Of a stretch of 50,120 nt of DNA, positions 1-8,055 are shown one piece after another. The DNA comes from an uncultured Clostridia bacterium (GTDB taxonomy: Bacteria > Bacillota > Clostridia > TANB77 > CAG-508), in assembly GCA_947581895.1 (NCBI GenBank), contig CANPWE010000007.1:1-50120 (forward strand). The letters run 5' to 3'. A program made the translations under genes and the position numbers. Within the stretch, counting starts at the first letter, position 1, and each line of letters starts with the position of its first letter. The notes beneath the pieces are model-generated. The model saw only the letters and a program-made list of their open reading frames with translations. It was not told the DNA's origin and searched no databases.

Positions 1-366
1 ACACAATATATATTAACATATCAAGCTTCTGGAAACTCAGGAGATGAAATATCTTTAAAAGATAGTTCAGGAAAGGAGATAACATCATTTAAAACAGAAA
101 AATCTTATGGAGTAATTACTATATCAAATGAAAATATTACAAAAGGAAATAGTTATACTTTATATGTAAATGGTGAAAGTGTTGGAAGTTTAGAAGCAAA
201 TAATATAATTACATCTAATTTTTCATCAGGTGGAGCTGATATGAGAGGTGGAGGAAATGGACCTGATATGAGAGGTGGAGGAAATGGACCTGATATGAGG
301 GGTGGAGAAAATGGAGCTAATATGAAAGGTGGAGAAAGAGAAATGAGACAAAGACCGGAATATTAG
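1..366 (+). CDS. C-terminal part of a secreted carbohydrate-binding-domain protein (partial)
   Basis: The reading frame is open from the first base and ends at TAG 364-366, so only about 121 C-terminal residues are present. The first 80 residues have an alternating beta-strand pattern with the phrases ISLKDSSGKEI, YGVITISN and YTLYVNG. This resembles the end of the Cthe_2159-like (DUF4353) carbohydrate-binding proteins of Clostridia. It is followed by a low-complexity tail with three near-identical copies of a Gly-rich decapeptide (DMRGGGNGPD type), a common ending in that family. These proteins are extracellular polysaccharide binders; the signal peptide would lie upstream of the window. The family call is from memory of the pattern and is moderately sure. 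Confidence 0.6.
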   Translation, partial: TQYILTYQASGNSGDEISLKDSSGKEITSFKTEKSYGVITISNENITKGNSYTLYVNGESVGSLEANNIITSNFSSGGADMRGGGNGPDMRGGGNGPDMRGGENGANMKGGEREMRQRPEY

Positions 367-479
367 CAATAAAGAAAGATTATTCTTACTCTGGAATCTG
401 CTGTTAATGAAAATGTCTGGGCGATTTTGAACACATATTTTGAAGAAGTGTACTTTAACTGAAACTACATTTGAATAAT

Positions 480-508
480 AGAGTTCTCTAATTTAGGGGA
501 CTCTTTTA
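480..508 (+). terminator. Rho-independent terminator after the carbohydrate-binding gene
   Basis: A hairpin with AGAGT/ACTCT as outer stem, extended by G-U pairs through CTCT/GGGG, is followed by TTTTA. It lies 115 bases after the stop codon. Confidence 0.55.
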
Positions 509-529
509 TAATGCGTATTTATCGTATAA

Positions 530-574
530 ACATAATCAGTTGACACACAAGAGATTATTTCAAAATTATGTAAA
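530..574 (+). repeat. ACATAA-TTGACAC-TTATGTAAA dispersed motif, copy 1
   Basis: A 45-base stretch begins ACATAA, has TTGACAC four bases later and ends ATTATGTAAA, so its ends are inverted (ACATAA/TTATGT). Similar copies lie at 40683-40727, 42331-42375 and 42402-42446. It contains a -35-like TTGACA but no matching -10 at 17 bases. Its function is unknown; a regulator-binding site is possible. Confidence 0.45.
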
Positions 575-603
575 TATATAAATATCAAAAAATAAATCTT
601 AAA

Positions 604-638
604 TTGTAACTTAGTTGTAACTTTCAATATTGTATAAT
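604..638 (+). promoter_or_regulatory. Activator-type promoter with 11-bp direct repeats
   Basis: TTGTAACTT occurs at 604-612 and again at 615-623, an 11-base period. It is followed by TATAAT at 633-638. No -35 hexamer sits 17 bases above the -10; the repeats occupy that position. OmpR/PhoB-family regulators typically bind as tandem dimers to direct repeats of this period. The response regulator encoded at 4439 is therefore the natural candidate (inference). Confidence 0.6.
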
Positions 639-663
639 GAATTTACGAAAGGAGAATATGATT

Positions 664-1335
664 ATGGAAATTTTAAAAGTAGAGAATTTAACAAAAATTT
701 ATGGAAAAGACTCAACCAAAGTAGTTGCATTAGATAATGTATCATTTTCAGTGCAAAAGGGAGAATTTGTAGCAATAGTAGGTGCATCAGGTAGTGGGAA
801 ATCAACATTGTTACATTTAATGGGAGGAGTAGATAGACCAACATCAGGTAAAGTATTTATTGATGGAAAAGATATATTTAATTTTAATGATGATAAACTT
901 GCAATATTTAGAAGAAGACAGGTAGGATTAATATATCAATTTTACAACTTAATACCTATACTAAATGTTGAAGAAAACATTACATTACCACTTGCTTTAG
1001 ATAATCGTGAAATAAACAAGGAAACATTAAATGAAATGCTAAAATTATTAGGATTAGAAAACAGAAGAACACATTTACCAAATGAGTTATCAGGAGGTCA
1101 ACAACAAAGAACTAGTATAGGAAGAGCATTAATAACAAATCCAACAATTATTTTAGCAGATGAACCAACAGGAAACTTAGATTCTAAGTCTAGTGATGAA
1201 ATAGTTGCTTTATTGAAAAAATCTAATAAAGAATTAAAGCAAACAATTATTATGATTACACATAATATGGAAATTGCAAAATGTGCTGATAGAATTATCA
1301 AAATAGAAGATGGAAGAATTGCTATGGAGGTGTAA
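664..1335 (+). CDS. ABC transporter ATP-binding protein (MacB/BceA-type)
   Basis: This is a 223-residue ATPase of the family that powers FtsX-type permeases in antimicrobial-peptide sensing and resistance or lipoprotein release. Walker A GASGSGKST is at residues 40-48, the Q-loop YQFYNLIP near 91-98, the signature LSGGQQQR at 142-149, Walker B IILADEPTGNLD at 162-173, and the switch His in MITHN near 200. The start at 664 is chosen because AAAGGAG at 648-654 is well spaced from it. The upstream in-frame ATG at 637 overlaps the -10 box and cannot be on the transcript. The permease gene follows after 3 bases, so the two are co-transcribed. The promoter carries direct repeats fitting control by the nearby two-component system. 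Confidence 0.92.
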   Translation: MEILKVENLTKIYGKDSTKVVALDNVSFSVQKGEFVAIVGASGSGKSTLLHLMGGVDRPTSGKVFIDGKDIFNFNDDKLAIFRRRQVGLIYQFYNLIPILNVEENITLPLALDNREINKETLNEMLKLLGLENRRTHLPNELSGGQQQRTSIGRALITNPTIILADEPTGNLDSKSSDEIVALLKKSNKELKQTIIMITHNMEIAKCADRIIKIEDGRIAMEV

Positions 1336-1338
1336 AGT

Positions 1339-4035
1339 ATGAATTTGCTTAATAAACTTACTATAAAAAACTTAAAATTGAATAAAAAAAGAACTATAGT
1401 TACTATTATAGGAATAATATTATCAGTTGCACTTATTACAGCTGTTGCTTCAATATATTGTAGTGGTATAGCTTCTTTAATAAAATTCGAAACTCAGCAA
1501 AAAGGAAATTTTCATACAGCATTTTATAATGTACCAATAAATGAAATTGAGTCAATAAAAAATAATCGAGAAGTAGAACATATATACATAACACAGGACA
1601 TAGGGTATGCAAGACTAGTGGATTCTAAAAATGAATATAAACCATATGCATTTATAAAATCATTTACAAAAGATGCTCTTGAAAATCTTTCAATTAAATT
1701 AGTGGATGGAAGATTACCAGAAAAAAATGATGAAATAGTAATACCAACTCATTTAAAAACTAATGGTAGAGTTATTTTAAATGTTGGAGATACTATTACA
1801 TTAGATGTAGGTAAAAGGGTTACTAGTGAAGGTTATGAATTGGATCAGAGTAATCCATATCATCCATATGATTATACAGAGGTAACTGAAAATGAAGGAA
1901 AAGGAGAAGTAATAGATGTGGACAATAGTACTAAAATTGATGAAAAAATAATTGACACATCTTCTATAACATATAAAATAGTTGGAATAATTGAAAGACC
2001 AGCATCAAATATTGAAAGTTATGATGCACCTGGATATACTTTTATAACTTTAAACAATGAAAATTATTCAGAAAGTGATTATGTTGATGTTTATGCAAGA
2101 TATACAAAATCAGGTACTAAAAATAGTGATTCAGTTACTTCAGGTATTTTGGGTGTAAGTGAAGAGGCTTTTTCAAAATTATCATCTGAAAGATTAAGTA
2201 ATGAAGAATATGAAAATGTAATGAAAGAAATGGAAAATGCAAAATATAGTTATAATGTAAATGATTATTTAATAATGCTAGAAACAGATCCATTAAATAT
2301 CGAATCAAGTGGAGGACTTAGTGTAGTAGCAATAATTGTTTGCTGTATAATAGTGTTAACATCAGTATTTTGCATTAAAAATAGCTTTGATATTTCTATT
2401 ACAGAGAAGATAAAGCAATATGGTATGTTAAGAAGTATAGGGGCTACTAAAAAGCAGATAAAAAGAAATGTTTTTTATGAGGCAACTATATTGGGAATAA
2501 TAGGAATTCCATTAGGAATATTATCAGGATTTTTTGCTTCATATATTTTAATAATTGTAAGTAATCATTTTTTAGCTGGGATGTTTGAAGAAAGTAGTTT
2601 GAAATTAATTTTTTCATTTTCATGGATTGCTGTGTTAGTTGCATTATTACTAGGAATAGTTACTATATATTTATCAGCTATTAGAAGTGCATTAAAAGCT
2701 TCCAAAATTTCACCAATAGATTTAATTAGAAATAGTGCTAATATAAAAATAAAATCTAAAAAAATAAAAAGTTCTAAGATTATAAATAAGATATTTGGAA
2801 TTGGTGGAGAGATATCATATAAAAATTTAAAAAGAAATAAAAAGAAATATAGAACTACTATAGTATCAATAGTTTTATCAGTTTTTGTATTTATAGCATT
2901 ATATTCATTTATGAATTTGGCATTTGTATCTATTGATAATGAGTTAAATATATCAGATTATAATATATGTCTTAGTGTAGAGTATACAGATTTAGGAGAA
3001 AATGATGTATATGAAAAAGCTTTGGAAACTACAAAGCTTGATAATATTAGAGATTATACTGTGTATAGAAGTGCTAGTTTGCAAATAAAAAATCCTAGAT
3101 ATAGTAGTGAATATAAACAAATATTACATGGACCTGAAGGTGAGGGAGCATTTAATGGGTATACTAGTATGTCGGCTTTAGGTGATGAACAATATAGAAA
3201 ATATATTAGGAGTTTGGGATTAAATTATGATGAAATGAAGGATAAAGCTATAGTGTGTGATAATGTAGCTGTAAGTGTTTATGATGCGAATAAAAATAGG
3301 AATGTGGATTATAGAGTAAGGGAATTTTCATATAATAAAGGTGATAGAATTAGTGCAGATGTGAATGGGGAAGAAGAATTACAATTAGATGTGGGGTGTG
3401 TGACAAGTGAATTACCTTTTGGGTTAAAAAATAATAAGTATAATAGTATTATAGTAGTGAGTGATCAATTTTTTGATAGATATGCAGATTGTCATGGGAT
3501 GTATATTTATTATGATTCATCAAATGCTAGTAAGTTACAGGATGATATTGATGAGGTGTTTAAGGATTATGGTAAGTATAATTTAAATAATATGGAGGAA
3601 AATGTTAAGTTAATGAAGAATTTGTATACTCTTATAGGAATATTTTTGTATGGGTTTATTGTTGTGATTTCTTTGATTGGTATTACAAATATATTTAATA
3701 CTATTACTACTAATATGGAGCTTCGTAGACAGGAGTTTGCAATGCTTAAGTCTATTGGAATGACTAAAAGGGAGTTTAATAGGATGATTAGGCTTGAGAG
3801 TATTTTTATGGGAGTTAAGTCTTTGGTGTTTGGAGTGTCAATAGGTGTTGGTTTGTCTTATGCTATTTATAGAGCTTTGGGTGAGGAGTCTGGTGTGAAG
3901 TATGAGTTTCCTGTAGGTGCTGTGGGTATTGCTGTGGTGGCTGTGTTTTTGCTTATTTTTTGTATAATGAGGTATTCTATGGGGAAGATTAGTAGGCAGA
4001 ATACTATTGAGACTATTAGGAATGAGAATATTTAG
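1339..4035 (+). CDS. ABC transporter permease with two FtsX domains
   Basis: An 898-residue membrane protein that partners the ATPase just upstream. It has a first membrane helix at about 19-41 and a large extracytoplasmic domain. A first FtsX core at about 325-455 carries the coupling segment YGMLRSIGATKKQ. A second membrane-entry helix lies near 504-528, followed by another extracytoplasmic domain. A second FtsX core at about 760-890 carries FAMLKSIGMTKRE. The duplicated layout is typical of large clostridial peptide-exporting or peptide-sensing permeases; BceB itself is shorter (about 650 residues). G+T richness rises towards the 3' end. The substrate cannot be told from the sequence; resistance to a cationic peptide antibiotic is the usual role of such modules beside a TCS. 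Confidence 0.88.
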   Translation: MNLLNKLTIKNLKLNKKRTIVTIIGIILSVALITAVASIYCSGIASLIKFETQQKGNFHTAFYNVPINEIESIKNNREVEHIYITQDIGYARLVDSKNEYKPYAFIKSFTKDALENLSIKLVDGRLPEKNDEIVIPTHLKTNGRVILNVGDTITLDVGKRVTSEGYELDQSNPYHPYDYTEVTENEGKGEVIDVDNSTKIDEKIIDTSSITYKIVGIIERPASNIESYDAPGYTFITLNNENYSESDYVDVYARYTKSGTKNSDSVTSGILGVSEEAFSKLSSERLSNEEYENVMKEMENAKYSYNVNDYLIMLETDPLNIESSGGLSVVAIIVCCIIVLTSVFCIKNSFDISITEKIKQYGMLRSIGATKKQIKRNVFYEATILGIIGIPLGILSGFFASYILIIVSNHFLAGMFEESSLKLIFSFSWIAVLVALLLGIVTIYLSAIRSALKASKISPIDLIRNSANIKIKSKKIKSSKIINKIFGIGGEISYKNLKRNKKKYRTTIVSIVLSVFVFIALYSFMNLAFVSIDNELNISDYNICLSVEYTDLGENDVYEKALETTKLDNIRDYTVYRSASLQIKNPRYSSEYKQILHGPEGEGAFNGYTSMSALGDEQYRKYIRSLGLNYDEMKDKAIVCDNVAVSVYDANKNRNVDYRVREFSYNKGDRISADVNGEEELQLDVGCVTSELPFGLKNNKYNSIIVVSDQFFDRYADCHGMYIYYDSSNASKLQDDIDEVFKDYGKYNLNNMEENVKLMKNLYTLIGIFLYGFIVVISLIGITNIFNTITTNMELRRQEFAMLKSIGMTKREFNRMIRLESIFMGVKSLVFGVSIGVGLSYAIYRALGEESGVKYEFPVGAVGIAVVAVFLLIFCIMRYSMGKISRQNTIETIRNENI

Positions 4036-4095
4036 GTGGCTTTTTTGGTTTTTCTTTTGCAGGTAGAGTTTTGAAGAATTAGGTTTGGTTTTTTG

Positions 4096-4370
4096 CTTTT
4101 GCAGTGGGCCGCCTCAAAAACTTAGGGAGACTGTGGTGGCAGATATATATTGTTTTGAAAATGCTTCCCAACAGCGCACAGAGAGTAATAATTCCTGAGC
4201 GTGAGAGTCGAATTGCTGTGTGGCAGTGAGGGAGTGTGTATACGTTTTGGGGGTTGTGGTGGTCTGGGGAATTATAACTCTCTGTAGCTAGCCGGTCCCC
4301 ACTTAAGCCGCATTTTCAAAACAATATATATCTGCCACCACAGTCTCCCTAAGTTTTTGAGGCTACTCTG
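4096..4370 (+). repeat. Long palindromic element, copy A (52-bp perfect arms)
   Basis: Arms at 4112-4163 and 4311-4362 are perfect 52-base inverted repeats. An inner pair (ACAGAGAGT.ATAATTCC and its complement) extends the fold. It is flanked on the left by CTTTTGCAGTGGGCCG and on the right by CTACTCTG. The same flanks, with different arms, border the copies at 17852 and 29264. It starts about 60 bases after the permease stop codon. It fills most of the gap before the response-regulator gene and could end or attenuate transcription there. Confidence 0.8.
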
Positions 4371-4438
4371 AGGGTTTGGGGAGTGGGTTTGACATTGGGG
4401 AGGTAAAATTGTATATTTGTAGGTAGAGGAGTTGGGGA

Positions 4439-5104
4439 ATGAATATTTTGTTGGTTGAAGATAATTTAGTAATTGTAAAGGGGTTGAAGTATTCTTTTGA
4501 GAAGAATGGGTATAGTTTGGTTTCAAAAACTTGTGTAAAAGAGGTGAGAGAGTATTTGGAAACAAAGCCAAAGATTAATTTGATAATTTTGGATATTACT
4601 TTGCCAGATGGGAATGGGTTTAAGTTGTATATAGATGTGTTAAAACAGTTGAATATTCCAACTATTTTTTTGACGGCAAATGATGAAGAAGATGATATTG
4701 TAAAAGGATTAAATATTGGGGCAGAAGATTATATAACTAAGCCATTTAGTACAAAAGAATTATTGGCTAGAGTGAATAAGGTAATTTTAAGATCTAAGAA
4801 AAATAGTGTTGTACAAGTAAAAGATATAAGTTTTGATATGGATAAAATGTTGGTAAAAAAGAATAGTGATATTGTAGAGTTGAGTTCATTAGAGTTAAAG
4901 TTGCTGAATTTGTTGTTTTTAAATATTAATAAAGTGGTTACAAGGAATACAATACTTGATAAAATATGGGAATGGACAGGAAATGATGTAGATGACCATA
5001 CTATAACAGTATATTTTAAGAGAATAAGAGAAAAATTGGGAACAGATATAATAGTTACTATTAAAGGAATGGGGTATAGGATAGATGATGGCAAACAAGA
5101 TTAA
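4439..5104 (+). CDS. OmpR-family response regulator
   Basis: A 221-residue transcription factor. The N-terminal receiver domain has the acidic pair E7/D8, phospho-acceptor D52 (ILDITLPDGNG), a switch Thr in FLTAND and Lys in YITKPF. The C-terminal winged-helix DNA-binding domain (about 125-218) includes the motifs SSLELKLLNLL, DDHTITVYFKRIREKLG and GMGYRI. GAGGAG at 4426-4431 sits 7 bases before the ATG. The gene overlaps the kinase gene by 20 bases, so translation is probably coupled. By position it should control the ABC transporter at 664-4035, whose promoter has 11-bp direct repeats of the kind this family binds. Confidence 0.93.
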   Translation: MNILLVEDNLVIVKGLKYSFEKNGYSLVSKTCVKEVREYLETKPKINLIILDITLPDGNGFKLYIDVLKQLNIPTIFLTANDEEDDIVKGLNIGAEDYITKPFSTKELLARVNKVILRSKKNSVVQVKDISFDMDKMLVKKNSDIVELSSLELKLLNLLFLNINKVVTRNTILDKIWEWTGNDVDDHTITVYFKRIREKLGTDIIVTIKGMGYRIDDGKQD

Positions 5105-6296
5105 GTTAAAGAAACATTTAATATGTATTTTTGTGTGTGTTGTATGTTTATTAATTTTGTTTTTAGTAATAAATATATATGAGTATAGTGTGTATACAAA
5201 AAATTTTAATGATAAAATAGTAGGAATGGTTGGTAAAATAAAAGAAGAATATCCTAGTATTTCTGATAATGAAATTATGCAAATATTTAATAGTGAAGAT
5301 TCAAATATAAATATATTTAGTAAATATGGTATAGATGTAAATAAAGAATCTATAATATTGAAAAATGAGAAAAGCTATCATAGGTTTTTGGTAGTAAATA
5401 TAGGATTTTTACTTTTATCAAATTTTATTTTGTTGATTATATTTTTTAAGTATAATTTTGAAAAAGATAAAGAGATTAATGAAATTATTAAATATATTGA
5501 AGAAATAAATAAGAAAAATTATTCTTTGCATATTGATGAAATATCAGAAGATGAATTATCTATTTTGAAAAATGAAATATATAAAACAACAATAATGTTA
5601 AAAGAAAGTGCAGAAAATTCATTAAAAGATAAAATAGAATTAAAAATATCACTTGAAGATATATCACATCAATTAAAAACACCTTTAACATCAATATTGG
5701 TTATGTTAGATAATATAATAGATAACCCAGATATGGATGTTGATACTAGAGTGGATTTCATTAGAGATGTAAAAAGAGAGGTTGTAAATATAAATTTCTT
5801 GGTGCAAGCCATATTGAAGTTATCAAAATTTGATTCTAATACTATAAATTTTAGCAAAGAGAATATATTAGTAAAAGATATTATAGATGAAAGTGTGAAA
5901 AATGTTTCAAGTTTGTGTGATTTAAGGAATATTCAGGTGGAAATAAATGGTGATGAAAAGGCACAGCTAAATTGTGATTTTATGTGGCAAGTTGAGGCAA
6001 TTACTAATATTATAAAAAATTGCATTGACCATTCAAATACTGGAAATAAAATTTGTATAAGATATGAAAAGAATAATGTTTATGTAATGATAAAAATTCA
6101 AGATTTTGGTGATGGTATATCTAAAAAAGATTTACCACATATATTTGAGAGGTTTTATAAAGGTGAAAATTCCACAGATGATAGTGTTGGTATAGGGCTT
6201 GCTTTATCTAAGACTATAATTGAAAAAGATAATGGAAATATAAGTGTGGAGTCAGAAAAAGGAAAGGGAAGCTGTTTTGTTATAAAGTATTTTTAG
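5085..6296 (+). CDS. Sensor histidine kinase
   Basis: A 403-residue membrane kinase partnering the response regulator. It has two membrane helices at about 12-31 and 102-121 with a short (about 70-residue) extracytoplasmic loop. The HisKA dimerisation domain carries the phospho-accepting His195 (EDISHQLKTP). The HATPase domain has N box NIIKNCIDH near 308-316, G1 DFGDGIS, F box FERFYKG and G2 VGIGLALS. The small sensor loop is larger than in BceS-type intramembrane kinases, so direct ligand sensing is possible. The start at 5085 lies inside the regulator gene; a second Met follows at once. Confidence 0.93.
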   Translation: MMANKIKLKKHLICIFVCVVCLLILFLVINIYEYSVYTKNFNDKIVGMVGKIKEEYPSISDNEIMQIFNSEDSNINIFSKYGIDVNKESIILKNEKSYHRFLVVNIGFLLLSNFILLIIFFKYNFEKDKEINEIIKYIEEINKKNYSLHIDEISEDELSILKNEIYKTTIMLKESAENSLKDKIELKISLEDISHQLKTPLTSILVMLDNIIDNPDMDVDTRVDFIRDVKREVVNINFLVQAILKLSKFDSNTINFSKENILVKDIIDESVKNVSSLCDLRNIQVEINGDEKAQLNCDFMWQVEAITNIIKNCIDHSNTGNKICIRYEKNNVYVMIKIQDFGDGISKKDLPHIFERFYKGENSTDDSVGIGLALSKTIIEKDNGNISVESEKGKGSCFVIKYF

Positions 6297-6304
6297 CCAA
6301 GGTT

Positions 6305-6420
6305 AGACAAGGGAACTAGACAAGGGGACGGGGTTTTTGTCTCAAGTCTGTTGAAAAAGTTAGACAAGGGGACGGGGTTTTTGTCTCGAGTCTGTTGAAA
6401 AAGTAGACAAGGGGACGAGG
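6305..6420 (+). repeat. REP-like repeat cluster 1
   Basis: Two full copies of a 25-mer at 6318-6342 and 6362-6386 start AGACAA, contain GGGGACGGGG and end TTTTTGTCT, with AGACAA/TTGTCT able to pair. Partial copies lie at 6305-6317 and 6405-6420. The copies are separated by AAGTCTGTTGAAAAAG-type spacers, so they are tandem. The cluster starts right after the kinase stop codon. The rest of the gap to 6545 holds a GTGAGCT/AGCTCAC and a CAAGTGA/TCACTTG pairing but no gene I can support. Confidence 0.8.
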
Positions 6421-6545
6421 TGAGCTAATGAGTGTTGAAAATCCTTTGTTTATAAGCACTAACAAAACCAAAGCAAGTGATAAAAGCCAGCTCACTTGTT
6501 GCATAACAATTTAGGAGGAAAAATACTATGAAAAAAAATGGTGAA

Positions 6546-6589
6546 ACATTTTACATAATGTTGACAAATTATGTAAAATGTGTTATACT
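6546..6589 (+). promoter_or_regulatory. Promoter with a perfect palindromic operator over the -35
   Basis: TTGACA (6561-6566), a 17-base spacer and TATACT (6584-6589) make a strong promoter. A perfect 14-base inverted repeat, ACATTTTACATAAT (6546-6559) and ATTATGTAAAATGT (6568-6581), flanks and covers the -35. This is a typical repressor operator geometry. It should drive the two genes at 6689 and 7170. An ACACC/GGGTGT hairpin lies in the leader. Confidence 0.75.
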
Positions 6590-6688
6590 GGAACAACAAG
6601 CCAAGTGCTTTTTTATATAGATTTAATATCCGTTTTTACACCTTTTGGGTGTTGACATATAAAAAATAATTTTAGGAGGAGTTATACA

Positions 6689-7138
6689 ATGGCAAACCCA
6701 ACACTCGCTTTCACAGAAGTGAAGCAATTTAATGCACGGGAGCTTAACCAGCTTAAGGTGCAAACCTACGCAGAGATTCACTGGCAAACCGATACGTATT
6801 TCTGCGTAACAGAGGAAAAGGCAAGAAAATTTGCAGACATGTACGAGGAGATTATTCCTTATTGTCAGAGAATTACAACTGCTGATGGCATTGACATTTT
6901 TGTTGCAAAGGTTAAAAGACACCTTATCTGCACAGAGCCAAGCTTGTATTTAATGATGAAGGAAAGTTATTCTGCTATTGATGAATGCTACAAGGATGTT
7001 ACTGAAATTGGAGGAGAATACTTCGAGAATTTGAGTTTCATCAACTGGGCAATTGAAACAGTAATACCTGTAAAGGAAACGTCATTCACATTTCCTAAAA
7101 TGGGCACAGGATCGAGACTGTTCTATGTCGCTTGCTAA
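6689..7138 (+). CDS. Unknown protein, foreign-looking composition
   Basis: A 149-residue soluble protein with no signal peptide or membrane segment and no family I recognise. The start is set by AGGAGG seven to eight bases upstream. Base composition and codon use (CTC, CGG, GCA CGG GAG, TAC) are richer in G+C than the neighbouring two-component and Nudix genes, which suggests transfer. It has five cysteines spread through the chain and ends in FYVAC. It is followed after 31 bases by another unknown gene of the same composition, so the two form a small operon under the operator-bearing promoter at 6546. It contains one in-frame CGG codon (6737-6739). Confidence 0.7.
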   Translation: MANPTLAFTEVKQFNARELNQLKVQTYAEIHWQTDTYFCVTEEKARKFADMYEEIIPYCQRITTADGIDIFVAKVKRHLICTEPSLYLMMKESYSAIDECYKDVTEIGGEYFENLSFINWAIETVIPVKETSFTFPKMGTGSRLFYVAC

Positions 7139-7169
7139 CAATCTAAAACAATGAAAAGGAGAATGCAAC

Positions 7170-7943
7170 ATGAGAATGAGCAACACAGAGTTTACAAAGG
7201 CATTTAACACGACCTATAAAATGGTCGCAACAACAGGTATCTATTCGATGGAGCTGGCAAATAAAATCGGTTATGGAAAAGGTGTAAAAGCCATTGATAT
7301 GCCAAAAGAAATGTCAGCTTGTGTGGAAAAGTATGGTGGAGGTTGCTGTTTCCATCATTCGTGGAGACTGATTCACAAACTCACTGAAGTAGGAATTACC
7401 GCATATTGGGCTGTTGTACCTGAACCAAATGAAAATGGACAAGTTGACCAAAAATGTGTCGTAGTTTATGAAACACCTAATGGAGACAGATATGTTGCTG
7501 ACATTGTTGAAGACATCAAGGCAGGAGTAAAAGTAACTGACTTTGTTGGTGACAGCTGTAAGTGGGTAAACTCAAGAGGGGAGATTATTAACAACTCTCA
7601 AATTGACCTTTATGAAATGGCAAGGAGTAGCGATAATCCTATTGTTTCAGGGTATTTGAAGATTTATCCTAATCCAGATGATACAATGTCATTCAATGAG
7701 TACCGCAAATTGGATTGTGAGGTAGTGAATATGATTAACACCATGGAAGATTTCGGAATGGTTTCTAAAGATGACTACGTTGAAAATGAGCAGACAACAA
7801 CCGATTATGAAAACACAATGGCTGATTTTGGTGTGCCTACAGGAAAAAAACGCAAAGATGATGAACCAACAGGTGATAATGGCACAGGTATGGGAATGTC
7901 AATAATGGATGGTTACAATGATAATCTTGGATTGTCTATGTAA
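7170..7943 (+). CDS. Unknown protein with a Cys/His-rich cysteine-peptidase-like segment
   Basis: A 257-residue protein, second in the operon that starts at 6689. GAAAAGGAGAATGCAAC precedes the ATG. Residues 56-70 (GGGCCFHHSWRLIHK) look like the Cys-bearing helix of a transglutaminase- or NAT-like cysteine enzyme. The segment at 95-112 (KCVVVYE then NGDRYVADIV) could supply the strand and Asp, but the expected strand His is not evident. Catalysis is therefore doubtful. The C-terminal 55 residues are acidic, low-complexity and Gly/Met-rich, probably disordered. Composition is G+C-richer than the neighbours. A strong terminator follows at 7968. Function unknown. Confidence 0.7.
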   Translation: MRMSNTEFTKAFNTTYKMVATTGIYSMELANKIGYGKGVKAIDMPKEMSACVEKYGGGCCFHHSWRLIHKLTEVGITAYWAVVPEPNENGQVDQKCVVVYETPNGDRYVADIVEDIKAGVKVTDFVGDSCKWVNSRGEIINNSQIDLYEMARSSDNPIVSGYLKIYPNPDDTMSFNEYRKLDCEVVNMINTMEDFGMVSKDDYVENEQTTTDYENTMADFGVPTGKKRKDDEPTGDNGTGMGMSIMDGYNDNLGLSM

Positions 7944-7967
7944 ACACCTCCATAAATGTTAGGAATA

Positions 7968-7998
7968 AAGAGGGCTGGAATTTCCAGTCCTCTTAAAA
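7968..7998 (+). terminator. Rho-independent terminator
   Basis: Hairpin AAGAGGGCTGGAA / TTCCAGTCCTCTT with one G-U or mismatch. It lies 24 bases after the stop of the unknown gene and is followed by an A-rich then T-rich stretch. Confidence 0.75.
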
Positions 7999-8055
7999 AA
8001 ATCTTGTTTTATTTAGTCAGTTATTGGAAAAAATAATAAAAGGAAGAGGAGAAGT

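Noticed and set aside
4272..4571. 99-codon minus-strand ORF
   Set aside because: It lies across the palindromic element and the start of the response regulator, without RBS or plausible protein composition.
5085..5104. The 20-base overlap of regulator and kinase as a frameshift fusion
   Set aside because: Both genes are complete and such overlaps are usual for translational coupling.
6420..6500. Alternating GTGAGCT/AGCTCAC and CAAGTGA/TCACTTG pairings suggestive of a riboswitch
   Set aside because: No known riboswitch core was recognised and no gene directly follows; too little support.
6528..6620. 30-codon ORF after AGGAGG containing the promoter palindrome
   Set aside because: The promoter and operator of the next genes sit inside it, so it is more likely a remnant than a gene.
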